A stretch of 64,000 nucleotides of DNA, from contig NZ_PDZB01000008.1 in the NCBI RefSeq assembly GCF_002743335.1, positions 1 through 64,000 on the forward strand. Reading direction: 5' to 3'. This DNA is from Sporosarcina sp. P32b (lineage in GTDB: Bacteria; Bacillota; Bacilli; Bacillales_A; Planococcaceae). This document shows positions 1-7,224 of the stretch, in pieces; position 1 is the first letter of the stretch, and the number at the start of each line of letters is the position of its first letter. Under the pieces are notes generated by a model. That model had not been told where the DNA came from, did no database searches, and worked only from the letters and a program-made list of their open reading frames with translations. The position numbers and the translations under genes are program-made.

Positions 1-50
1 AATCGGGCCACTTAGTGGAATAATGAAATGAAAAGGGTAGGTGGTTTTTT

Positions 51-200
51 TTGAAGTTCATCTCCTTTACTGCTATGTAAAGCATTGGATTTAATCAAAA
101 AGTAAACAACTTTCTTGAATCTTATCCTGAAATTGAAGTGATTGATATTAAATATACTGCTAGTTTTGGAAGTGTCTATGTAGCTATTTTATATCGTTGA
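51..200 (+). pseudogene. Broken small Cse60-like protein gene
   Basis: A TTG-initiated frame is stopped by TAA at 78-80, but the same frame then runs open to TGA at 198-200. The downstream 39 residues (NNFLESYPEIEVIDIKYTAS, ending VAILYR) resemble the small sporulation-associated Cse60-like proteins, which have an N..FL....VIDIKY..S pattern and a tyrosine-rich end. A rho-independent hairpin follows at 226-248, as expected for the end of a former gene. The in-frame stop suggests a nonsense-inactivated remnant; a start inside the remaining frame is not obvious. The family call rests on a short motif only. Confidence 0.3.
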
Positions 201-225
201 TAAAGGCTATTAGTATGCCACAATC

Positions 226-248
226 GGCTGCCTTTCATGGCAGCTTTT
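226..248 (+). terminator. Intrinsic terminator
   Basis: GCTGCC (227-232) and GGCAGC (239-244) enclose a six-base loop and are followed by TTTT. It lies 26 bases after the remnant gene ending at 200. Confidence 0.6.
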
Positions 249-290
249 CTTATTAAGTAATGGAATTAACTACTTCCGTGAACGGGTGTT
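241..290 (+). repeat. Degenerate copy of the accessory-region repeat (5' module)
   Basis: The segment TTTCTTATTAAGTAATGGAA then TTAACTACTTCCGTGAACGGGTG is closely matched at 1196-1245 (TTTCTTATTGAGTAATGGAG, then ATTCTTCCATGAA). Its last part (TTCCGTGAACGGG) also resembles the left edge of the repeat at 1766. It appears to be the upstream module of the repeat that separates the small genes of this region. No intact gene is visible between here and 502; a short frame at 304-393 is discussed under rejected items. Confidence 0.45.
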
Positions 291-501
291 ATGTCTACTA
301 AAGGTGTTTTGCGAAGCAGAACGTCTCAATAAATCGAATATTTTACATTTAGCATTGGCTGATTTTATGGGTAAATTCAAAAAAAACGAGTGATTTGTTT
401 TCACCTGCTTATCGTTTAGGTAAAATGGTATATTTATTCAACTCAATGCTGTATATGGCGTCCAGAGGACCGTAAGGGTCGTTTTGATTGTTCCTCGGGA
501 T

Positions 502-1005
502 TTACCCCTTGAAACGTGTTGGAACCAGCTTTGATTTTGGCCTTTCTGTCGATGGTTTAATGTATTTAACTAATAGCCTACGTGAGATTGGTCCAACAAT
601 TAGTAACTGCGATGGTATCGCCACAATAATGTTTAAACCAACTGTTTTAAGGTATGCCGTGAAAATTGAACCTTCTATTCCTGTCATGAACGCCGTTAAA
701 ATAAGTCCATATACTGACATAATAAGAACCATCATAGGGACCATACATAAAGCAAGTGCCACAATAAAGTTGGTTTTTTTCGATTTATCATATGGTAGTG
801 ATAATGCCATTTTTTTTGCTTTCGGTTCAACGAATGACTCCGCGATAAAAGCGACAACAAATGTTATGACAAATTGAATCGCTGCACTCCCTACTGTATA
901 CGATGAAAATCCGTGTAAAGCTGTGTTGTAAACTGACATAATCAGAACCATTCCAAAACACATGAATAGTCCGAAAATAATGCCTTCTTTTTTATTACTA
1001 GGCAA
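502..1005 (-). CDS. DUF2798-type four-helix membrane protein
   Basis: This 167-residue integral membrane protein has about four hydrophobic helices arranged as two similar halves: GIIFGLFMCFGMVLIMSVYN near the N-terminus is echoed by ALCMVPMMVLIMSVYGLILT in the middle. That tandem organisation is typical of the DUF2798 family, whose function is unknown. The start is TTG at 1005, preceded on the minus strand by AAAGGATG seven bases upstream; an ATG at 1015 reads into a stop. It is transcribed against the small plus-strand genes that follow. A frame on the opposite strand at 488-877 is an antisense shadow. No operon partner is visible. Confidence 0.7.
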   Translation of the reverse strand: MPSNKKEGIIFGLFMCFGMVLIMSVYNTALHGFSSYTVGSAAIQFVITFVVAFIAESFVEPKAKKMALSLPYDKSKKTNFIVALALCMVPMMVLIMSVYGLILTAFMTGIEGSIFTAYLKTVGLNIIVAIPSQLLIVGPISRRLLVKYIKPSTERPKSKLVPTRFKG

Positions 1006-1195
1006 ATAAAAACATCCTTTCGCATAGAGATTAAATATAATGATATATGCCTAGATTTTTTTACGTAAGTGACGTTTTTGTGAACCTTTTTAGACAATGT
1101 TAAATTAAACTGTTATTTTGACGTAAAAAATAGAGTTGTACATAATGTATTGAAATAGACAGTTGCATTATTTCTGGCGGGGTATGTAAGTATTC

Positions 1196-1245
1196 GCAGT
1201 TTTTTCTTATTGAGTAATGGAGTTGAATTCTTCCATGAAGGTGAA
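1196..1245 (+). repeat. Second degenerate 5' module of the accessory-region repeat
   Basis: It matches 241-290 over about 40 bases with scattered differences. The 1006-1507 gap holds this copy and the hairpin at 1413-1458 but no gene I can defend; short frames there (1113-1349 minus, 1256-1495 plus) lack family features and cross the repeats. Confidence 0.4.
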
Positions 1246-1412
1246 GAGTTGATTATTGATGAAATGGCAAGCGATGATCCGAATCTCCAGCTACAAGCAA
1301 CTATTGTTATTATGGATTTCAGAAAAAAGGAAAGTAGTATTCTTAACAACTGAACAAAATATAAAAAACAAGGTCAGACCTTATGTCAAGAAGTCGTGTA
1401 TATTGGACGTAT

Positions 1413-1458
1413 GGAATAACTCTCAGATAAATCGACCCGTTTGTCTGAGAGTTATTCC
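1413..1458 (+). repeat. Perfect 15-bp inverted repeat
   Basis: GGAATAACTCTCAGA (1413-1427) and TCTGAGAGTTATTCC (1444-1458) are exact reverse complements around a 16-base loop. There is no T-run, so this is not a normal terminator. GGAATAA and the following AAATGGGCCAT are shared with the repeats at 1766 and 2064, so the hairpin appears to sit inside another copy of that element. It lies about 50 bases upstream of the gene starting at 1508. Confidence 0.7.
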
Positions 1459-1507
1459 GCAAATGGGCCATTTAACTGATGAAAATAGCTTCTAAGGAGT
1501 GATTTTA

Positions 1508-1744
1508 ATGGAGACCCAAAAACTAAATGATTTCCTCAATGAGTTAGAGGAAAGAAAAATATTTTATAGACTGAGTAAGGTCAGAAGTGAGGCAATTATG
1601 GTGGAGGTTGCCGTTCCAGGTCAGCGTTGGGAAGTTGAATTTATGGACGATGGTTCAATGGAGATTGAAAAGTTTATAAGTGATGGTGACGTTTTGTATG
1701 ACGAAAGCGAATTAAAGAATCTATTTGAGAACTTTAGTGATTAA
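1508..1744 (+). CDS. Small acidic hypothetical protein (immunity-like)
   Basis: This 78-residue acidic protein starts at ATG 1508 behind AAGGAGTG. The centre (IMVEVAVPGQRWEVEFMDDG, residues ~35-54) followed by EIEKFISDG and an acidic tail ending LFENFSD matches a family of small Bacillales proteins of unknown function; I know it by pattern but cannot name it. The size, acidity and accessory location would fit an orphan immunity protein or antitoxin, but no partner toxin is adjacent, so that is inference. The gene is followed 21 bases later by the repeat at 1766-1812, like the other small genes of this region. Confidence 0.75.
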   Translation: METQKLNDFLNELEERKIFYRLSKVRSEAIMVEVAVPGQRWEVEFMDDGSMEIEKFISDGDVLYDESELKNLFENFSD

Positions 1745-1765
1745 TAAAGCTAATAACTTCGTCAC

Positions 1766-1812
1766 AAACGGGGGCAATTCTGGAATAAAGGTTATGCCGT
1801 TAAATGGGCCAT
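1766..1812 (+). repeat. Accessory-region repeat, copy following the 1508 gene
   Basis: The copy reads AAACGGGGGCAATTCTGGAA, then TAAAGGTTATGCCGTTAAAT, then GGGCCAT. It shares the blocks CGGG.GCAAT..TGGAATAA and AAA.GGGCCAT with copies at 2064 and, in part, 2688 and 3339. It lies directly downstream of a single small gene and in the same orientation as the other copies. Confidence 0.65.
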
Positions 1813-1859
1813 ATTATAATAAAGGTACAACGCATAAAGTTTGGGGTTGCTAGTAGTAG

Positions 1860-2033
1860 ATGAAGAATAAAGTATACATTATCTGTTGTTTATTATTTAT
1901 TCCGCTGGAAATCTATTTTATAATTACAAATTACTCGAAGGGGTATCCATTTGCCGTAAATGTGCTTTTATTGGTGGGTTTTCTAGCACTTTTATATTTA
2001 TTAAGTGGAAAAGAGAATAGGGATGCAAAATAA
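1860..2033 (+). CDS. Small two-helix membrane protein
   Basis: This 57-residue frame starts at ATG 1860 and ends at TAA 2031-2033. It has two hydrophobic segments: residues ~5-23 (VYIICCLLFIPLEIYFIIT) and ~33-48 (NVLLLVGFLALLYLLS), joined by a short polar loop, and a charged tail KENRDAK. The ribosome-binding site is weak: GGGG about 14 bases upstream. The length, membrane-protein composition and placement between two copies of the regional repeat support a real gene, but I recognise no family. It belongs to the tandem set of single genes each followed by a repeat. Confidence 0.55.
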   Translation: MKNKVYIICCLLFIPLEIYFIITNYSKGYPFAVNVLLLVGFLALLYLLSGKENRDAK

Positions 2034-2063
2034 AATATTGAGAAATGAAAAACTGATAGATAT

Positions 2064-2113
2064 AAACAATCGGGTGCAATACTTGAATAAGGATTAAGCC
2101 CTTAAAGGGCCAT
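2064..2113 (+). repeat. Accessory-region repeat, copy following the 1860 gene
   Basis: The copy reads AAACAATCGGGTGCAATACT, then TGAATAAGGATTAAGCCCTT, then AAAGGGCCAT. It aligns over its whole length with 1766-1812 and begins 31 bases after the stop of the small membrane protein gene. Confidence 0.65.
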
Positions 2114-2181
2114 TTTGCTGAATATGAATTTGCTATTTATTTCGCATATAGGGTCTAAAATTATATTAGGATAGGTGGAAA

Positions 2182-2622
2182 ATGATTTCAGTTGTTAGAA
2201 AATTAATGTTAAGGGATTTAGAGATTTTTCGCTTTTTTAAAGATAATGTAGCATTAGCTTATGTCATCATCGAAGATACTCGGAAACCTTATACAGAGGA
2301 AGACAAAAAGCTAGATCCTCTTTGTTTCTTAGACGAAGAAGACTTAAATGAAATAGTTAATGTGTTTAGAATTTACTTTTTAAGTGATGAGCCTTTAAAA
2401 AGAGATGATTCCGTTATGTTAAGAGAGTTTTTCGGGTTATTAGTTAACAATAGTTCTTTTACAAATTACATTATACAAGAATATGTAGATGTAAAATTAT
2501 ACGAGTATGCAGACGACATTTGCAATACTGAAACTTATCAAAGGATGTTGGAGGTCGTGGGATCTTCATACAGAATCCGAGAAATCAATACTGAAAGTTG
2601 GTTGCATTTATCTCAAGACTAA
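2182..2622 (+). CDS. Hypothetical protein, 146 aa
   Basis: The 146-residue frame starts at ATG 2182 with AGGTGG six bases upstream. The protein is soluble, acidic and mostly helical in appearance, with no signal peptide, membrane segment or recognisable catalytic motif. Acidic clusters (EEDKKLDPLCFLDEEDLNEI near residues 40-58) stand out. I do not recognise the family. It lies between two copies of the regional repeat (2064-2113 and 2688-2740), in the same orientation as its neighbours. A shadow frame on the other strand at 2619-2843 is not supported. Confidence 0.7.
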   Translation: MISVVRKLMLRDLEIFRFFKDNVALAYVIIEDTRKPYTEEDKKLDPLCFLDEEDLNEIVNVFRIYFLSDEPLKRDDSVMLREFFGLLVNNSSFTNYIIQEYVDVKLYEYADDICNTETYQRMLEVVGSSYRIREINTESWLHLSQD

Positions 2623-2687
2623 TCCATGGAAGACACGATTAACAAATTCCAACTGAAACTATCAAGTCCTTTGGTCACCGACACCAA

Positions 2688-2740
2688 TGCAAACGGGTGC
2701 AATTCTGGAATAAGGATTTGCACCCGTTCAACAATAGGGC
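2688..2740 (+). repeat. Accessory-region repeat, palindromic copy
   Basis: AACGGGTGCAA is followed by TTCTGGAATAAGGA and TTTGCACCCGTT: a stem of about ten base pairs around the conserved TCTGGAATAAGG core, then CAACAATAGGGC. It is the most palindromic copy of the family and follows the gene ending at 2622 by 66 bases. Confidence 0.7.
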
Positions 2741-2793
2741 TATAGATTGTTAAACAAGCCGAAGTAAAATTTATAAGATATAGGGGTAAAAAA

Positions 2794-3324
2794 ATGTATA
2801 GTCCGAAATGGAGTAAAGTAAAAAAACAATTAAAAAGTTTCACCTGTGATTCATTAAAAGGTCGGATTGACTTTCATATTATTAATTATCGCAAAGCCCA
2901 TGACCAGTTGGGAAGGGCTGTTATTACAGTTGATAAAAAAGAAATATTAAGTATGTGTACAATTACTGCCGAAAGAACAATGTATAGAAAAGACTGTGAT
3001 ATTAGGGAAAAACAAAATATTGAATATGATATCGATGACCAAAAGTTAAATTTGGGTGTTGGATTGCAAGCTCATGAAGTAATTAAAGCAGAAGGAATCC
3101 TAGCGCAATATGATTTTTTTGATGCATTAGAAGAGTTCTTGAACTCTCCAATAGAAGCATCTTTAAGGTCACATGATGTTGTTACAAAGATCCTTACTTT
3201 AATTGACAGACGAGTAGGAAAAAGGACATTACAGAAACTCAATAGCTCTATTGAAAGTGAGCATGAAAGTATTAAATACTTTTTCAAATTGAGGTGTGAT
3301 GCCGAAGGGGTAAGTTTCGATTAA
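2794..3324 (+). CDS. SF0329-family hypothetical protein
   Basis: The 176-residue protein starts at ATG 2794 after a short AGGGG-containing leader. The N-terminus (KWSKVKKQLKSFTCDSLKGR, residues ~5-24) followed by an F-H-x-x-x-Y-R-K pattern and GRAVITVDKKEILSMC matches the small SF0329-type family of uncharacterised bacterial proteins. The C-terminal half (residues ~95-165) is helical. Proteins of this type are typically scattered accessory genes, which fits the surroundings. The gene is the fourth in the tandem set and is followed by a partial repeat at 3339-3372. No role is known. Confidence 0.8.
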   Translation: MYSPKWSKVKKQLKSFTCDSLKGRIDFHIINYRKAHDQLGRAVITVDKKEILSMCTITAERTMYRKDCDIREKQNIEYDIDDQKLNLGVGLQAHEVIKAEGILAQYDFFDALEEFLNSPIEASLRSHDVVTKILTLIDRRVGKRTLQKLNSSIESEHESIKYFFKLRCDAEGVSFD

Positions 3325-3338
3325 GAAGTCTTGGTTAT

Positions 3339-3372
3339 TCTGGAATCGGGCGCGATTGTGGAACATGGTTTA
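3339..3372 (+). repeat. Accessory-region repeat, partial copy
   Basis: TCTGGAATCGGGCGCGATTG then TGGAACATGG is a diverged or truncated copy of the 1766/2064/2688 repeat. It begins 15 bases after the stop of the gene ending at 3324 and is the last copy seen. Confidence 0.45.
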
Positions 3373-3386
3373 TTCGTAGTCGCTTA

Positions 3387-3514
3387 GTTGATCGGAGTGG
3401 AAGCCGGCGACTCCGGGAGGATCAGTGGGACAGGTGAAACACCTAGCGAGCGAAGCGAGGAGTGTGGTTCACCGCCCGCCCTCCGGAACGCGTCCGGCTG
3501 CAACGTAGATCAAC
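3387..3514 (+). repeat. Covarying hairpin repeat, copy 1 (plus orientation)
   Basis: The outer arms GTTGATC and GATCAAC pair, the inner arms AAGCCGG and CCGGCT pair, and between them lie the conserved CGACTCCGGGAGGATCAG and CCCTCCGGAACGCGTCC blocks. It fills the gap between convergent genes ending at 3324 and 3685. I see no gene in 3325-3684. Confidence 0.8.
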
Positions 3515-3622
3515 GGGTTCGAATCCCAACTGTCAATTAGTAGTGGGATCGTAGGACTTACAAATTAACTCGGTTAGTACAACTTACTTTATTTACACTA
3601 AGCCATTATTAAAAAGACATGC

Positions 3623-3655
3623 AAAAAACCGCTAATTCATATACGAATTAACGGT
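3623..3655 (-). terminator. Intrinsic terminator for the YusW-type lipoprotein gene
   Basis: On the minus strand ACCGTTAATTC and GAATTAGCGGT form an 11-bp stem (one G-T pair) with loop GTATAT, followed by TTTTTT. It lies 30 bases after the stop at 3685. Confidence 0.85.
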
Positions 3656-3684
3656 CCGCTTTATTCTGCATTTTGTAACAGCTA

Positions 3685-4140
3685 TTACTTCTTCTCATCA
3701 ATATGAAGAGTTTTGTCATCTGCAAACTCTACATCCAACTTAAACTCGTCATACCCATCAAGACCGTACCACTGTAAAATGCGATCAATCGCTTCATCTT
3801 TAGTCGTTCCACTATCAATCAAAATCTCCATAAACATCTTATGCATATCGTCAATCGCTTCATTACCTTCGAGATCCACTTCCTGGAACTCGTTGACATA
3901 CTCTGCGTCACCAGGCTTTACATCCTCATAATCCGTTTCAATTTTCTTGCCGTCTTTCTTGATCGTTAAATCGAAATCCGTGAAACCGTACCCGTCACCC
4001 GTGTTCATTGTACTGCCTTCACCCTCGTCTTCAATGCTAACCGCAGCATCATTGTCCGGTGCCTTGTCTTTTGACCCGCAACCTCCGAGAAGTAAAATAG
4101 ATGAAACTCCTGCAATAGATAATATTCGCATTACTGACAT
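3685..4140 (-). CDS. YusW-like lipoprotein
   Basis: This 151-residue lipoprotein starts at the ATG at 4140, which has AGAAAGGGTGG five bases upstream; a longer in-frame extension to 4182 lacks one. A lipobox with Cys21 (ILLLGGC) ends the signal peptide, an acidic linker covers ~22-48, and the remainder (~50-150) resembles the YusW-like domain: an F-D-L start, a central EVDLEGNEAIDDMHKMFMEI helix and a closing F-K-L-D-V-E-F-A-D strand. It should be anchored to the outer face of the membrane. Function is unknown. It is monocistronic with its own terminator. Confidence 0.8.
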   Translation of the reverse strand: MSVMRILSIAGVSSILLLGGCGSKDKAPDNDAAVSIEDEGEGSTMNTGDGYGFTDFDLTIKKDGKKIETDYEDVKPGDAEYVNEFQEVDLEGNEAIDDMHKMFMEILIDSGTTKDEAIDRILQWYGLDGYDEFKLDVEFADDKTLHIDEKK

Positions 4141-4242
4141 AAGCGCCACCCTTTCTAAAGTGTATACTACTTGTATTATCACCTTAAAACAGTAAACTTA
4201 AACAAAAAAGCGGATCTCTTTGTAGGTAGGAGAGAAGGGTAA

Positions 4243-5259
4243 TTAGTGATACTTGCGCTCTAAGATCGAACCGAGCATCTGTCGAATCGGTAAGACTTGT
4301 CCGCTTGGTAGTCGAACTCTTCCGTGATAATAGCCGACATGTTGGGTAATTGACATTTTCCTGACGAGATAGTGATCAAGCGTTGGGCATTGGAAGAATG
4401 GTTTAAACGTCAATTGGATATCATCTGAAAACTTCGTTTGGATCTTCCAAGCACTTTTCGGGTCTGCTTTATTGCTTTTAAATACTACATCCTCATGAAA
4501 TTTATGCATCGTGCCTTCCACAAAGACAGCATTTTCCGTTAGCCCTGTACCATCTGTCCAACTACCACCAAAATTTAAACCGACGCGTTTACCGCTTGTA
4601 CGTTGAGAGGCCATTGCCCAGTCCCAATTCGTTCGGGCATGCCACACACCACGACCATAATCGTGGACCGCGAAACTATAATACGGATTGAAATCATAGC
4701 GTCGATCACCAACTCGTACATATCCGCCAGTTGGCATAATAGAGTGTTTGGAGGTGAAATGGAATGAGTCTCGACTTTTCGGGATGACCACATTCAAAGA
4801 TTCATCTTTCTCGGGATGAATAATATGCAAATCCGCATGCAAGACTTCATTATCGAAATCAGGAATGATAACGGATAAATGCGTTTCACCTTGCATGTGG
4901 ACGAGTTGAATCGTAATATCGTCATGCACAAACTTAATACTTTCGAGTGCCTCTTCAGGCATTTTTATACGTCTTCCAAAAGGTAGGGTTACATGTTTTT
5001 CATAGAATCGCTGTGTTTCATAGTTGAGTATGTAAACTAGACAAATAACTTTATGATCCAAGTGTACAATCGAGGCAGTCAATAAAACGTCTTCCCCGTA
5101 AATGCACCAATTATTCCAACGCTTCTTTTTCATAAACTGTCCTCTTAGATTGCTTCTCACTAAAGGGCTGCGTGCGTATCCTATTGATTCAGGATTCAGA
5201 AGCCCCTTGGAGTCACACAGAGATACAATTTCAGACAACTCCTTTTCTTCATGTTGCAT
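4243..5259 (-). CDS. DUF2804-family protein
   Basis: This 338-residue protein of the DUF2804 family appears cytosolic and rich in beta strands, with no signal peptide. Family hallmarks seen are the RGQFMKKKRWNNWCIYGEDV block near the N-terminus, the DYGRGVWHARTNWDWAMASQ block in the middle and GLNFGGSWTDGTG after it. ATG 5259 is chosen because AGAAAGGTGG stands about eight bases before it; a GTG at 5271 overlaps that site. The biochemical role of the family is not established. The gene is divergent from the tRNA gene downstream in coordinate and about 100 bases from the lipoprotein gene. Confidence 0.85.
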   Translation of the reverse strand: MQHEEKELSEIVSLCDSKGLLNPESIGYARSPLVRSNLRGQFMKKKRWNNWCIYGEDVLLTASIVHLDHKVICLVYILNYETQRFYEKHVTLPFGRRIKMPEEALESIKFVHDDITIQLVHMQGETHLSVIIPDFDNEVLHADLHIIHPEKDESLNVVIPKSRDSFHFTSKHSIMPTGGYVRVGDRRYDFNPYYSFAVHDYGRGVWHARTNWDWAMASQRTSGKRVGLNFGGSWTDGTGLTENAVFVEGTMHKFHEDVVFKSNKADPKSAWKIQTKFSDDIQLTFKPFFQCPTLDHYLVRKMSITQHVGYYHGRVRLPSGQVLPIRQMLGSILERKYH

Positions 5260-5283
5260 GACGTTAACCACCTTTCTTGCCTA

Positions 5284-5312
5284 TTGTCTTTTAAACGAAC
5301 AGTTGATATACT
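5284..5312 (+). promoter_or_regulatory. Promoter of tRNA-Ala
   Basis: TTGTCT (5284-5289) and TATACT (5307-5312) are separated by 17 bases and lie about 20 bases upstream of the tRNA 5' end at 5333. Confidence 0.7.
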
Positions 5313-5332
5313 CTATATTGTATCAGATATGA

Positions 5333-5405
5333 GGGGCATTAGCTCAGCTGGGAGAGCGTTGCGCTGGCAGTGCAAAGGTCAGGGGTTCGAGCCCCCTATG
5401 CTCCA
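5333..5405 (+). tRNA. tRNA-Ala (GGC)
   Basis: The 73-nt cloverleaf has acceptor arms GGGGCAT/ATGCTCC with one G-T pair, a D-arm AGCTCAGCTGGGAGAGC, anticodon loop CTGGCAG with anticodon GGC, T-loop GGTTCGAGCC and discriminator A. CCA is not encoded. It stands alone, with its own promoter and terminator. Confidence 0.95.
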
Positions 5406-5415
5406 TAAAGATAGT

Positions 5416-5460
5416 AGCGGCAGTTCTTGAGAGAAATCTCTAAGAACTGTCGCTTTTCTT
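5416..5460 (+). terminator. Intrinsic terminator after tRNA-Ala
   Basis: AGCGGCAGTTCTT pairs with AAGAACTGTCGCT (one G-T pair) and is followed by TTTCTT. The stretch from here to 5707 otherwise holds only the promoter at 5629-5657. Confidence 0.9.
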
Positions 5461-5628
5461 ATTGGAAAGGATACTATTTCTTACTATATTCCCCTTTACC
5501 ATGCAGAATGAAACTATTTACTATTGTATAATTATTCATTATAACGTATATTAAATGATATAGGAAGTAACCATTATAAGATCTTGTCCAATATATGTAG
5601 TATGCAAGCAAACGTATACATATACTTG

Positions 5629-5657
5629 TAGACAGTTGTTAGTCAGTATCTTATAAT
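5629..5657 (+). promoter_or_regulatory. Promoter of the amino-acid ABC transporter operon
   Basis: TAGACA (5629-5634), a 17-base spacer and TATAAT (5652-5657) lie about 50 bases before the first gene of the operon. I see no T-box or riboswitch in the leader. Confidence 0.6.
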
Positions 5658-5707
5658 TGTATTAATTTAGAATATTTATACTAGTGAAGAGAGAGAAGGG
5701 GAAATGT

Positions 5708-6529
5708 ATGAAGAAGATGTTTACAGCACTATTACTAATCCTAGTATTGGTCGTTGCGGGATGTAGTAGTAACGACGGAGGAGCAGGGTCAACAGAGAAA
5801 TCCACGTTGAAGAATATTAAAGACAACAAAAAATTAGTAGTTGGAATTGCACCAGGTTATTTCCCTTTTGAAATGAAAAGTATTGAAGGCGGGTTTGTCG
5901 GCTACGATATCGACCTAGCCAACGCGGTAGGTGAAGCGTTAGATACGGAAGTAGAATTTAAGCAATTTGCATTTGATGGATTAGGACCAGCTTTGCAAAT
6001 AGGTGAAGTGGATATGGTCATCGCAGGTATGACGATCCGTGGAGACCGTGCACTGTCCATTAGCATGTCCAATCCTTACTATAAAACAGGTCAGGCAATC
6101 ATGGTACCGGCTGCGAGCAAAGGGATCAAGTCATGGGAAGAACTTGACGTCAAGGGCAATAAAATTGCTGTAGGTATCGGAACTACGGGCGCGTTGCTTG
6201 CGAAGTCACAGTTCAAAAATGCGGAAGTTGTAGATTATGAAGATTTCCCGTTGGCAGCTACAACAATGGGTTCAGGTCAAGCGGATGCAGTCGTTTATGA
6301 TGAACCTGCTATTGCGGTATGGCGCTTAGAGCATGAAGGGGAAGTTCACCAGCTCGAAGGTTTGTTGTCCGCAGAAAACCTAGGGATTGCAGTGAAGAAA
6401 AATGATTTTGAAACGATTCAATGGTTGAACTCGTTCTTGCATAGCTATGTGGATAGCCCGGAAGAATTGGAATCAAGAAGTCGCTGGTTTGAGGAAAGCG
6501 ACTGGCTAGATAAGGTTTCGGGCGAATAA
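5708..6529 (+). CDS. Polar amino-acid ABC transporter, substrate-binding lipoprotein
   Basis: This family-3 periplasmic-type binding protein of 273 residues is tethered to the membrane by Cys19 (lipobox LVVAGC). The mature part shows the features of polar amino-acid receptors: KKLVVGIAPGYFPFE (~45-59), GYDIDLANAVGEALDTEVEF, the IAGMTIRGDRA ligand-binding segment, and the second-lobe GIGTTGALLAKSQFKNAEV. ATG 5708 has GAGAAGGGG before it; a GTG at 5684 overlaps that purine-rich stretch and is less likely. The exact substrate (glutamine, histidine, arginine or cystine) cannot be read from the sequence. First gene of a three-gene operon. Confidence 0.92.
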   Translation: MKKMFTALLLILVLVVAGCSSNDGGAGSTEKSTLKNIKDNKKLVVGIAPGYFPFEMKSIEGGFVGYDIDLANAVGEALDTEVEFKQFAFDGLGPALQIGEVDMVIAGMTIRGDRALSISMSNPYYKTGQAIMVPAASKGIKSWEELDVKGNKIAVGIGTTGALLAKSQFKNAEVVDYEDFPLAATTMGSGQADAVVYDEPAIAVWRLEHEGEVHQLEGLLSAENLGIAVKKNDFETIQWLNSFLHSYVDSPEELESRSRWFEESDWLDKVSGE

Positions 6530-6530
6530 T

Positions 6531-7199
6531 ATGGGTGGCTATGAATATGACTTCAGTGTAATATCGCAAAATATGGATATCTTTATTCAAGGGGCGCTGA
6601 AAACACTCGAAATTTCAGCAATCGCATTATTGCTGGCTATTCCGCTCGGTATTATCATCGGAATGGGCCGGATTTCCCGCAATGGATTTATCCGTATTCT
6701 TTCCTCAGCCTATGTAGAAGTCATGCGCGGTGTACCGTTGTTAGTACTATTGATTTGGATTTTCTTTGTACTTGGTCAATTTTTGAAACTCGGTTCCTAT
6801 TGGGCATCGATTATTGGTCTAGCTGTCTTTACCGCAGCATTCATTGCAGAAATCGTTCGTTCAGGAATACAAGGTGTGCCAAGAGGGCAGATGGAAGCGG
6901 CCCGTTCGTCAGGTATGACCTACTGGCAGGCAATGCGCTTGATCGTCTTGCCACAAGCATTCCGACGAGTTCTACCGCCACTTGCTTCACAATTCATCAT
7001 GCTAATTAAAGATTCATCTTTGATCTCGGTTATCGGTGCAACGGAATTGACGTTGAATGCGAAGAACCTCGTTGCCACTAGTATGCGTTCCATTGAAGTA
7101 TGGACTTTCATAGGTTTCGTTTACTTTGCCATGACGTTCACGTTATCCATGATCATTCGTGCGATCGAACAAAAGTTATTAGCGAGAGAAAATTCATGA
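6531..7199 (+). CDS. Polar amino-acid ABC transporter, permease
   Basis: A 222-residue HisM/GlnP-type inner-membrane permease with about five helices. The EAA signature for ATPase docking is visible as EAARSSGMTYWQAMRLIVLP, at residues ~123-142. It begins two bases after the stop of the binding-protein gene (TAATATG), so the two are translationally linked. The N-terminal segment FIQGALKTLEISAIALLLAI is the usual family opening. The permease presumably works as a homodimer with the ATPase encoded next, as is normal for three-gene systems of this family. Confidence 0.93.
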   Translation: MGGYEYDFSVISQNMDIFIQGALKTLEISAIALLLAIPLGIIIGMGRISRNGFIRILSSAYVEVMRGVPLLVLLIWIFFVLGQFLKLGSYWASIIGLAVFTAAFIAEIVRSGIQGVPRGQMEAARSSGMTYWQAMRLIVLPQAFRRVLPPLASQFIMLIKDSSLISVIGATELTLNAKNLVATSMRSIEVWTFIGFVYFAMTFTLSMIIRAIEQKLLARENS

Positions 7200-7224
7200 A
7201 GCTTGATGTGAAGGAGTGCCAGAT

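Noticed and set aside
304-393. 30-codon frame with AERLNKSNILHLALADFMGK
   Set aside because: It resembles the end of a ribbon-helix-helix protein, but has no convincing start or ribosome-binding site and lies in degenerate repeat sequence; perhaps a remnant.
1256-1495. 79-codon plus frame and 78-codon minus frame at 1113-1349
   Set aside because: Both cross degenerate repeat copies and the 15-bp hairpin, lack family features, and overlap each other on opposite strands.
1113-3372. Insertion sequence or prophage in the first 3.4 kb
   Set aside because: No transposase, integrase or phage structural gene and no terminal inverted repeats with target duplication were seen.
5460-5700. T-box or riboswitch before the amino-acid transporter
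   Set aside because: The leader from the predicted promoter to the start is about 50 bases, with no T-box motif or aptamer core.
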